DNA from: Chloroflexota bacterium
GTDB lineage: Bacteria > Chloroflexota > Anaerolineae > Thermoflexales > Thermoflexaceae
Assembly: GCA_030550075.1 (NCBI GenBank)
Contig: JAUQQB010000037.1
Span: 1 to 13,515 of the forward strand
Reading direction: 5' to 3'
Length of the DNA: 13,515 nucleotides
Position numbers and translations under genes: made by a program. Shown piece by piece: positions 1 through 6,279 of the stretch. Every line of letters starts with the position of its first letter. The stretch's first letter is position 1. The notes under the pieces were generated by a model that was not told the DNA's origin, did not search any database, and saw only the letters and a list, made by a program, of their open reading frames with translations.

Positions 1-1
1 T

Positions 2-298
2 GTGGAGGTATTTCAGGAGATCCTGCACAGGTACTTCTCCATCGGCGCTCGGATGGTCGGCTTTCGGATCTTTGATCGCTTTCTTCAAGTTATGTCGCCG
101 AGTCAGGTCCTACCGGTTACCGTTGAGGACGTTCGCCGGGCCCGGGAGCTGGCGGAAGCCTATCCCCAGCTTTCACCCCGCGACTGCATCCATGCGGCCG
201 TGGCCGAGCGGGCAGGCCTGCGGGAGATCGTGACGGCCGACCGGGCATTCAATGCGATTCCCTTCTTACGGCGCATCCCTTTGGAGGACTTCCGATGA
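2..298 (+). CDS. PIN-domain protein (VapC-like), 3' part only
   Basis: This is the C-terminal 98 codons of a PIN-domain protein, a family of Mg2+-dependent ribonucleases that are often toxins of VapBC toxin-antitoxin pairs. The frame is open from the first base, so the true start and the first catalytic Asp lie outside the window; the GTG at position 2 is not a believable start. Visible PIN hallmarks are an acidic residue in FQEILHRY (Glu6), the LSPRDCIHAAVAE segment (Asp61) and the IVTADRAF segment (Asp80), which match the later acidic active-site positions and the end of the fold. The gene ends in TGA at 296-298. Any antitoxin gene would lie upstream, outside the window; none follows within it. 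The PIN call is fairly secure. The toxin role is inference. Confidence 0.75.
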   Translation: MEVFQEILHRYFSIGARMVGFRIFDRFLQVMSPSQVLPVTVEDVRRARELAEAYPQLSPRDCIHAAVAERAGLREIVTADRAFNAIPFLRRIPLEDFR

Positions 299-731
299 AG
301 GGCCCGCTCCGGCGGCCGCTTACGGGTGATCGCTGACTTCGTACCGCTTATAAAAGCTTATGGTTTAGGTCTGCCATGGGGTCCGGAGATGGAGCCGGGG
401 ATTCGGGGCTGAAGCCAAGACAAAATGTGAGAGTGGGAGACGCGCCATGTTGATCACGCCGTCCGTACCTCACAGGACAGGCGGGATATCCTGAAAATCA
501 TCCCCAGCATCAATAAGAGGGATGCAAGGGAGATCATGGCCAAGCGAATTTATTGGGAACATCAAGCGCCATCGGGAGACGTTACGGCCCCGCTCCCATA
601 CATGACTGTTCAACGTTTGGCGAAGTCGAGTGCGAAATGCCACATTTGGCGGATGTCCCCACTGACTACCTGCCAAATCTGGCGATCTTAGGCGAGCCTC
701 ATCAGATTTTGAACAATCACATACGTACCCC
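299..731. other. Gene-free stretch, AT-richer than its surroundings
   Basis: No convincing gene lies between the PIN-domain gene and the purL promoter. The stretch is visibly lower in GC than the coding DNA around it. One + strand frame stays open from 431 to 688 (86 codons, TAG at 689-691), but its first in-frame ATG is only at 536. The RDILKIIPSINKRDAREIM segment (about 478-534) looks peptide-like, yet I do not recognise a family and there is no ribosome binding site. A 100-codon frame on the - strand (470-772) overlaps the promoter and has biased, unconvincing composition. The region may be a decayed gene or an old repeat, but this cannot be settled from the sequence alone. Confidence 0.4.
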
Positions 732-759
732 TTGACAGAATCTCCTCTGCTTTTATAAT
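732..759 (+). promoter_or_regulatory. Sigma70-type promoter of the pur operon
   Basis: TTGACA at 732-737 and TATAAT at 754-759 are perfect matches to both housekeeping hexamers, with a 16-bp spacer. Transcription would begin near 766-768. The next gene downstream on this strand is purL (start 935), so this promoter most likely drives the whole pur operon through a leader of about 170 nt. No extended -10 TG is present at the usual position. Confidence 0.85.
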
Positions 760-765
760 CATGGG

Positions 766-934
766 CAATCACCCCGGAAAGTCATCACCGTCGCACCCCA
801 TCGGAGTCGGCGCGCGACCCGCCCCCTGAGGCGGGTCATGCAAAGGAGCCCCTTCAGGGAACCTCCCTGGAGGGAGCCAGGAGGGAGAAGGGGAAAAGCC
901 CATGATTCAGAGGACGTGAGCGAGGATTCCACCG
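766..934 (+). promoter_or_regulatory. Structured 5' leader of purL
   Basis: The untranslated leader between the inferred start site and purL holds a perfect 8-bp stem, GACCCGCC (816-823) with GGCGGGTC (830-837). Its six-base loop CCCTGA (824-829) is fully complementary to TCAGGG at 854-859. The loop could therefore form a pseudoknot, or the downstream segment could compete for an alternative hairpin (824-831 with 852-859, one G-U pair). Further down there is a CTCCC/GGGAG stem (863-867 with 872-876), and GGAGGGAG occurs twice (869-876 and 880-887). No U-tract follows, so this is not a simple intrinsic attenuator. I do not recognise the purine riboswitch core or any other named riboswitch. A regulatory role is inference from structure and position. 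Confidence 0.4.
902..919 (+). other. Possible five-codon leader ORF (MIQRT)
   Basis: ATG at 902 opens a frame of five codons (Met-Ile-Gln-Arg-Thr) that ends in TGA at 917-919, 15 nt before the purL ATG and in the same frame as purL. AAGGGG at 888-893, 8 nt upstream, could serve as a weak ribosome binding site. A ribosome stopping at this TGA would cover the purL Shine-Dalgarno (about 922-926), so the ORF could modulate purL initiation. It may equally be a chance occurrence. Confidence 0.2.
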
Positions 935-3900
935 ATGGACCAGGAGGCGATCCCGGCCGATGGAGTTCGCCGGCTCCCTCCGGATCCTCCGGGGATGATC
1001 TTCCGCATCGAAATCCGCCTCAGAGACCCGGAGGACCCGGGGGGCAACCAGCTGGTGCGCGCCGCCCGCGCCCATGGTCTGAGCGGGCTGCGGGCCTGTC
1101 AGGTGGAACGCCTGTGCTTCCTGCAAGCTCCCCTCTCTTCCTCCGAAGTTGAGCACCTCAGCCGTCTCCTGCTGGCCGACCCGATCACCGAATGCTTCCG
1201 CGTCACGCTCCTTGTCGACCCTCCCCTGAATCCCAGGTCCACAAATGCCCCTGACCACTGGATTGAGGTGACCTGGCAGCCCGGGGTGACGGATCCTGCC
1301 GCCGAGAGCCTGCGACAGGCCGCCCGAGAGGCCGGGTTCGATGTGCGGCAAGCCGCCTGGGGACAGCGCTTCCTGATCTGGGGGGATCTGAATGCAGGGG
1401 AACTGCAACGCCTGGCGGTGGAGCTCTGCTGCAATCCGGTCATCCAGCGCTATGTCATCGATCAGGCCATTGCCCCGCCTTTCCTCGAACCTGCCCCGCC
1501 CAACCCGGTGGTGGAGATCCTCCCCATCCGGGAGGCAGACGAAGGGGACCTGATCGCCCTCAGCGAGCGCCGTCGCCTGGCCCTGGACCTGGAGGAGATG
1601 CGGGCGATCCAGGAATACTTCCGCCGCCTGGGCCGCGATCCGACCGATGTGGAGCTGGAGACCCTGGCCCAGACCTGGAGCGAGCATTGCGCCCACAAGA
1701 CCTTCAAAGCCCGGATCCGATATACCGGGCCCGCCCCGGGGGCACCGCCGGACGCGCCGGCCTCCACGATCGAAATCGACGGCTTGCTACGCACGTATAT
1801 CCAGGCGGCCACGGAACAGGCCCATCGCCCCTGGATCCGCTCGGCCTTCGTGGACAACGCGGGGATCATCGCCTTCGATGAACGCTGGGATCTGGCCCTT
1901 AAGGTGGAAACCCACAACCACCCCTCAGCGGTGGAGCCCTTCGGCGGGGCCAGCACCGGGGTGGGTGGGGTGATCCGGGACATCCTGGGAGTGAGCGCCC
2001 GCCCCCTCGCGAACCTGGACGTGTTATGCTTCCCTCCGCCGGATCTGCCCGCCCCCGATCGCCTTCCCGGGACCCTTCACCCGCAACGGATCATTGATGG
2101 AGTGATCCACGGCGTTGAGGATTACGGGAATAAGATGGGGATCCCCACCGTTTGCGGGGCGGTTTTCTATCATCCTGGCTACCGGGTCAGCCCCCTGGTC
2201 TTCTGCGGATGCCTGGGGATCCTCCCCCGGGGAAGCCATCCGACGGCCCCGCAACCCGGCGACCTCATCGTGGTGATCGGCGGGCGGACAGGCCGGGATG
2301 GCCTGGGTGGGGCCACTTTCTCCAGCGCCGGGTTGGATCCTGAGGCTTCCACGGTCGCCCGGAGCGCAGTTCAGATCGGCCGCCCTATCCTGGAAAAGCA
2401 GCTCCTCGAAGTCATCCTGCAGGCACGGGAGGAGCGCCTTTACCACGCCATCACCGACTGCGGCGCCGGTGGCCTCTCCTCAGCCGTCGGCGAGATGGCC
2501 CGCCGCCTCGGGGCCTGCGTCCACCTGGATCGGGTGCCGCTGAAAGATCACAGCCTGCGCCCCTACGAGATCTGGCTCAGCGAATCCCAGGAACGGATGG
2601 TCCTGGCGGTCCCGCCGGAGAACTGGCCTCGCTTCCGGGAGATCTGTGCCCTCCACGGCGTGGAGGCCGCGGCCATCGGGAACTTTGAGGCAAGCGGGCA
2701 GCTGCGGCTATTCTACCAGGGGCATCCGGTGGGGACGCTGGATGTGGCTTTCCTGCATGAGGGACGTCCTCAGCGGATCCTGGAGGCGCGATGGAGGCCC
2801 CCTGCGCCCTCCGCTCAACGCTCCCGCGCCTTTTCATCCTCCGTTGATCTTTCCCGGATATTGTTGACCCTGCTTGCTCATCCGAACATTCGGAGCCGCG
2901 AGGACATCCTGCGCCGCTATGATCACGAGGTCCAGGGAGCGACCGCGATCAAGCCCCTGGTGGGCATCGCCAACCATGGCCCCAGCGACGCCGTGGTCCT
3001 GGTCCCGCCGGAGTTCCTGCCGCGTGAGGGACCGATCCCTGGAATCGCCATGGCCGTAGGTTTAGCCCCGCAGTATGGAGAGCGAGATCCTTACCAGATG
3101 GCCTGGGCCGCTATAGATGAGGCGTTCCGCAACCTGGTCACTGTCGGGGCGGACCCGGATTCGGTGGCCCTGCTGGACAACTTCTGCTGGGGAGACCCTG
3201 GGGATCCAGAGCAGCTGGGGGCGCTGGTTCGCTGCGCCCAGGGCTGTTTGGATGCCGCTCGGGCTTACCAGGCACCCTTCATTTCAGGCAAAGACAGCCT
3301 TCACAACGTGTATGAGGATGCGGAAGGCCGTGCTCACGCGATCCCCGGCACGCTGCTCATCACCGCCGTCGCCCGCGTGCCGGATCTGGACCGGGCGGTC
3401 ACCATGGATCTTAAGCGCGCAGGCGACATGCTTTACCTCGTGGGAGACACCCGGCCGGAGCTGGGCAATAGCCACTATGCCCTCATTGGAGCGGATATGC
3501 CCCCGGAGGCAGATCGCCTTCCTCAGCCGGTTCCTCAGGCCCTGGATCGCATGCGCGCCCTTCACCGGGCCATTGCCGCCGGTCTGGTGCAGGCCTGCCA
3601 TGATCTCTCCGAGGGAGGGTTAGGGGTGGCCCTTGCGGAGATGAGCCTGGCGGGCCGCCTTGGGGCTCGAATCGATTTGCGTCAGGTGCCCGGCTTCGAG
3701 AGCCTGGGCACCGATGAGGAGGTGCTCTTCTCCGAATCCCTGAGTCGCTTCCTGGTGGAGGTGCGGCCGGAGGATGCGGCGGCCTTCGAAACCTGCCTGG
3801 CCGGCTGCCCGGTCGCCCGCATCGGGGAGGTGAGCGCGGACGGCCTCCTGCGCGTGATCGGCCGGGATGGGTCCGAGCGCCTTTGCCTGCCCGTGGAGGC

Positions 3901-4771
3901 TCTGGAGCAGGCCTGGCGCGGGGAGCTGGCTCCCGCCATATCCCGGGTGCCTGCCCCTACGCCACATGCTCCGCCCACCATCGGCATCCTCCGGAGCCGC
4001 CCTCGGGTTCTGATCCTCCAGGCCCCGGGAACCAACCGGGATCGTGAGGCAGCCCTCGCCTGCCAGCAATCCGGCGGGGAGCCGGAGATCGTCCCCCTGG
4101 CCCGGCTATTACGGGGGGAGCGGAGCCTCCTCGATTACGCCATGCTGGTCCTGCCGGGCGGGTTCTCTTACGGAGATGACCTGGGCGCGGGGACCATGTG
4201 GGCGCTGGATCTCCGTCTGCGGCTCGGCGAGGCGCTGGAGCGTTTCATCGCCAGCGGACGGCCGGTGCTGGGGATCTGCAACGGGTTCCAGGCTCTGGTC
4301 AAGGCCGGGTTGCTCCCCGGCCCGGAGTTCCTGGAGCCGGATGGAAGCCGGACCGTTACCCTGGCCCCCAACGCCTCCGGCCGCTTCGAGTGCCGATGGG
4401 TATGGCTACGCCCGAACCCCCAAAGCCCCTGCCTCTTCACCGAAGGCCTTGAGGAACTCCTTTACTGCCCGGTCGCCCATGGCGAAGGGCGTTTCATAGC
4501 GCGCTACGAAGCGATCCTGGATCGCCTGGAGGCCCAGGGCCTGATCGCGCTGACCTATGTGGATCCCTGCGGACAGCCCGCAGGCTATCCGTTCAATCCC
4601 AACGGCTCCCAGCGAGGGATCGCCGGGATCTGCAATCCGGCCGGCAACGTCCTGGGGCTGATGCCTCACCCGGAGGATCATATCTTTCCATGGCAACATC
4701 CTCGCTGGCGCCACGGAGAAAGCGAAGGGATGACCCTGATCCTGTTCCGGAATGCGCTCAGGAGGTGCTGA
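935..4771 (+). CDS. purL: Phosphoribosylformylglycinamidine synthase, PurS-PurS-PurL-PurQ fusion
   Basis: This 1278-residue protein converts FGAR, ATP and glutamine to FGAM, the fourth step of purine synthesis. Two consecutive PurS-like modules lie at about residues 21-95 and 106-180, followed by a linker helix region. The synthetase part starts near 215, with TWSEHCAHK at 247-255 (His251) and KVETHNHPSAVEPFGG from 323. A proline-rich linker (about 1000-1020) leads to a PurQ-type class I glutaminase, with nucleophile Cys1115 in GICNGFQ and His1245/Glu1247 in PHPED. The length is close to the large single-chain enzymes of enterobacteria, but the synthetase motifs look more like the long PurL of bacteria that keep PurQ separate. 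The ATG at 935 is preceded by CGAGGA with 8-nt spacing. The alternative ATG at 995, where the PurS fold begins, has no usable site. It is the first gene of the pur operon; purC starts 1 nt after its stop. Confidence 0.96.
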   Translation: MDQEAIPADGVRRLPPDPPGMIFRIEIRLRDPEDPGGNQLVRAARAHGLSGLRACQVERLCFLQAPLSSSEVEHLSRLLLADPITECFRVTLLVDPPLNPRSTNAPDHWIEVTWQPGVTDPAAESLRQAAREAGFDVRQAAWGQRFLIWGDLNAGELQRLAVELCCNPVIQRYVIDQAIAPPFLEPAPPNPVVEILPIREADEGDLIALSERRRLALDLEEMRAIQEYFRRLGRDPTDVELETLAQTWSEHCAHKTFKARIRYTGPAPGAPPDAPASTIEIDGLLRTYIQAATEQAHRPWIRSAFVDNAGIIAFDERWDLALKVETHNHPSAVEPFGGASTGVGGVIRDILGVSARPLANLDVLCFPPPDLPAPDRLPGTLHPQRIIDGVIHGVEDYGNKMGIPTVCGAVFYHPGYRVSPLVFCGCLGILPRGSHPTAPQPGDLIVVIGGRTGRDGLGGATFSSAGLDPEASTVARSAVQIGRPILEKQLLEVILQAREERLYHAITDCGAGGLSSAVGEMARRLGACVHLDRVPLKDHSLRPYEIWLSESQERMVLAVPPENWPRFREICALHGVEAAAIGNFEASGQLRLFYQGHPVGTLDVAFLHEGRPQRILEARWRPPAPSAQRSRAFSSSVDLSRILLTLLAHPNIRSREDILRRYDHEVQGATAIKPLVGIANHGPSDAVVLVPPEFLPREGPIPGIAMAVGLAPQYGERDPYQMAWAAIDEAFRNLVTVGADPDSVALLDNFCWGDPGDPEQLGALVRCAQGCLDAARAYQAPFISGKDSLHNVYEDAEGRAHAIPGTLLITAVARVPDLDRAVTMDLKRAGDMLYLVGDTRPELGNSHYALIGADMPPEADRLPQPVPQALDRMRALHRAIAAGLVQACHDLSEGGLGVALAEMSLAGRLGARIDLRQVPGFESLGTDEEVLFSESLSRFLVEVRPEDAAAFETCLAGCPVARIGEVSADGLLRVIGRDGSERLCLPVEALEQAWRGELAPAISRVPAPTPHAPPTIGILRSRPRVLILQAPGTNRDREAALACQQSGGEPEIVPLARLLRGERSLLDYAMLVLPGGFSYGDDLGAGTMWALDLRLRLGEALERFIASGRPVLGICNGFQALVKAGLLPGPEFLEPDGSRTVTLAPNASGRFECRWVWLRPNPQSPCLFTEGLEELLYCPVAHGEGRFIARYEAILDRLEAQGLIALTYVDPCGQPAGYPFNPNGSQRGIAGICNPAGNVLGLMPHPEDHIFPWQHPRWRHGESEGMTLILFRNALRRC
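4760..4767 (+). promoter_or_regulatory. purC ribosome binding site inside the purL 3' end
   Basis: AGGAGGTG lies within the last codons of purL, 7 nt before ATG 4773. It fixes 4773 as the purC start in preference to the in-frame ATG at 4752, which lies upstream of this site. It also implies translational coupling to purL. Confidence 0.85.
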
Positions 4772-4772
4772 G

Positions 4773-5759
4773 ATGGGCCTTTCGGAAGCCGAATTGCGAG
4801 CCGCCCTTCCCCACGCGCTGCACGCGGTAGATCTTCCGGATCTCGGGCCAAAGCGCCAGGGGAAGGTGCGGGAGATCTATGAGCATGGAGATCGGCTCTT
4901 TCTCATTACTACGGATCGGATCTCCGCCTTCGATCGGGTGCTGGGGGTGATTCCCTTTAAAGGTCAGGTGCTCACCCAGCTCAGCGCATGGTGGTTCGAG
5001 CAGACCCGGGACATCCTGCCGAACCATCTGGTCGCTGTGCCGGATCCGAACGTGATGGCGGTCCGCCGGGCGGAGCCCCTGCCGGTCGAGGTGATCGTGC
5101 GCGGCTATATCACCGGCGTGACCCGAACTTCCCTCTGGACCCTTTATGCCCGGGGCGAGCGGCGTCCTTACGGGATCCCCCTGCCGGATGGCCTGCAGAA
5201 GAACGATCCCCTGCCCCACCCGATCATCACGCCGACCACCAAAGCGCCCTCCGGCGCCCACGACGAGATCCTCACCCGGGAGGAGATCCTGAGCCGGGGG
5301 CTGATGTCCCGAGATCTCTGGGAACGGATCGAGGCCGCGGCGCTGGCCCTTTTCGCCCGCGGCCAGAAGCAGGCCCGGGAAGCCGGCCTGATCCTGGTGG
5401 ACACCAAATACGAGTTCGGCCTGATCGATGGCGAGCTGGCCCTGATCGATGAGCTGCACACCCCGGACTCCAGCCGCTTCTGGCTGGCGGAAACCTACGC
5501 GCGGGGCCGCGAGCCGGAATCTTACGATAAGGAATTCATCCGAGCATGGCTGGCCGCCCGAGGATACTGGGGGGACGGAGAACCCCCGGCGCTGCCGGAC
5601 GAGTTGATCGTGGCCGTCGCGGCCCGTTACATCGCGGTCTACGAACGGCTGACCGGTCAGCCGTTCCTCCCGGGTGCGCAACCCGCTGCGACACGGATCG
5701 CCCGTCACCTCCAGGGCTTCCGGGAACACGAGGCAAGAGCAACCGGGAGGGCCTTATGA
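4773..5759 (+). CDS. purC: SAICAR synthetase (long, Ade1-type PurC)
   Basis: This enzyme ligates CAIR and aspartate using ATP to give SAICAR, step seven of the pathway. The protein has 328 residues, nearer to the yeast Ade1-type length (about 300) than to the short bacterial form (about 240). Signature segments are RQGKVREIYE (28-37) in the nucleotide-binding N-terminal lobe, TDRISAFDRV (47-56), PVEVIVRGYITG (104-115, the first PurC signature), ITPTTKAPSG (152-161), and near the C-terminal third LILVDTKYEFG followed by IDELHTPDSSRFW (the second signature). The start at 4773 rests on the AGGAGGTG site. Its stop overlaps the purE start by four bases (ATGA, 5756-5759), which suggests coupled translation of two enzymes acting back to back; animals fuse the two activities. 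The call is secure. Confidence 0.96.
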   Translation: MGLSEAELRAALPHALHAVDLPDLGPKRQGKVREIYEHGDRLFLITTDRISAFDRVLGVIPFKGQVLTQLSAWWFEQTRDILPNHLVAVPDPNVMAVRRAEPLPVEVIVRGYITGVTRTSLWTLYARGERRPYGIPLPDGLQKNDPLPHPIITPTTKAPSGAHDEILTREEILSRGLMSRDLWERIEAAALALFARGQKQAREAGLILVDTKYEFGLIDGELALIDELHTPDSSRFWLAETYARGREPESYDKEFIRAWLAARGYWGDGEPPALPDELIVAVAARYIAVYERLTGQPFLPGAQPAATRIARHLQGFREHEARATGRAL

Positions 5760-6274
5760 AGCCGCTGGTGATCATCCTGATGGGCTCCCGCTCCGATCTG
5801 GAACACGGGCAGGCCGTGGCCCGGGCGCTGGAGAGCTTCGGCCTGGAATGGGAAATGCGCATCGCCTCGGCCCATAAGGTCCCCGCCTATCTGCTGGACC
5901 TTCTGCAGGCCTATGAGGCGGACCCCCGGCCCAAGGTTTACATCACCATCGCCGGGCGCTCGAATGCCCTGAGCGGGGTGGTGGATGGACAGGTGCGATC
6001 GCCGGTGATCGCCTGCCCGCCGATTTCCGAGGCCTTCGCTGGGGCAGACGTGTTCTCTTCCCTGCGGATGCCCGGCGGGATCGCGCCGGCCGTGGTGCTG
6101 GATCCGGCCGGGGCCGCCCTCCTGGCCGCCAAGATCCTGGGGCTGATCCACCCGGAGGTGCGGGGACGGGTGGCCCGATTCCAGGAGCAACAACGGCAGC
6201 GCATTCTCGCGGACGACATGGAGATTCGCAACTCCATGAGCGCTTCGAACGGCTTCCCTCCAGAAAGGAGGTGA
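5756..6274 (+). CDS. purE: Class II PurE, AIR carboxylase
   Basis: PurE proteins carboxylate aminoimidazole ribonucleotide to CAIR, step six. The 172-residue product carries class II signatures: MGSRSDLEHG (9-18), SAHK (38-41) instead of the class I SAHRTP, AGRSNALSG (66-74) instead of the glycine/alanine-rich AGGAAHLPG, IACPP (85-89), and SSLRMPGGIAPAVVLDP (101-117). These match, as I recall them, Treponema denticola PurE and the carboxylase half of animal PAICS. Class II enzymes use CO2 and AIR directly, whereas class I enzymes are mutases that need PurK to make N5-CAIR. No purK is present in this window. GGGAGG at 5745-5750 sits 5 nt before the ATG, which overlaps the purC stop (ATGA). The family call is near certain. 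The class II assignment is strong but made by eye. Confidence 0.94.
   Translation: MKPLVIILMGSRSDLEHGQAVARALESFGLEWEMRIASAHKVPAYLLDLLQAYEADPRPKVYITIAGRSNALSGVVDGQVRSPVIACPPISEAFAGADVFSSLRMPGGIAPAVVLDPAGAALLAAKILGLIHPEVRGRVARFQEQQRQRILADDMEIRNSMSASNGFPPERR
6264..6274 (+). promoter_or_regulatory. purF ribosome binding site overlapping the purE stop
   Basis: AAAGGAGGTGA is an almost complete complement of the 16S 3' end. It includes the purE stop codon (TGA 6272-6274) and lies 8 nt before ATG 6280. It argues for ATG 6280 over the in-frame GTG at 6271, which falls inside the site itself, and it indicates purE-purF translational coupling. Confidence 0.9.
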
Positions 6275-6279
6275 AGAGG

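Noticed and set aside
2..298. A complete toxin-antitoxin module
   Set aside because: Only the C-terminal part of the PIN protein is in the window and no antitoxin gene is visible.
869..887. Two GGAGGGAG copies as a regulator-binding tandem or repeat array
   Set aside because: Two short purine-rich copies 11 nt apart in a G-rich leader are too little evidence for an operator or array.
766..934. Purine (guanine/adenine) riboswitch before purL
   Set aside because: The conserved three-way-junction core and its loop-loop motif are not visible; the structure seen is a different, GC-rich stem.
854..1696. 280-codon open frame on the - strand opposite the start of purL
   Set aside because: It lies antisense to the conserved PurS-like modules and PurL linker, has no recognisable domain, and is explained by GC-rich codon use leaving the opposite strand open.
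4752..4772. Earlier ATG for purC
   Set aside because: It lies before the AGGAGGTG site that clearly serves ATG 4773, and it would add seven residues not expected in PurC.
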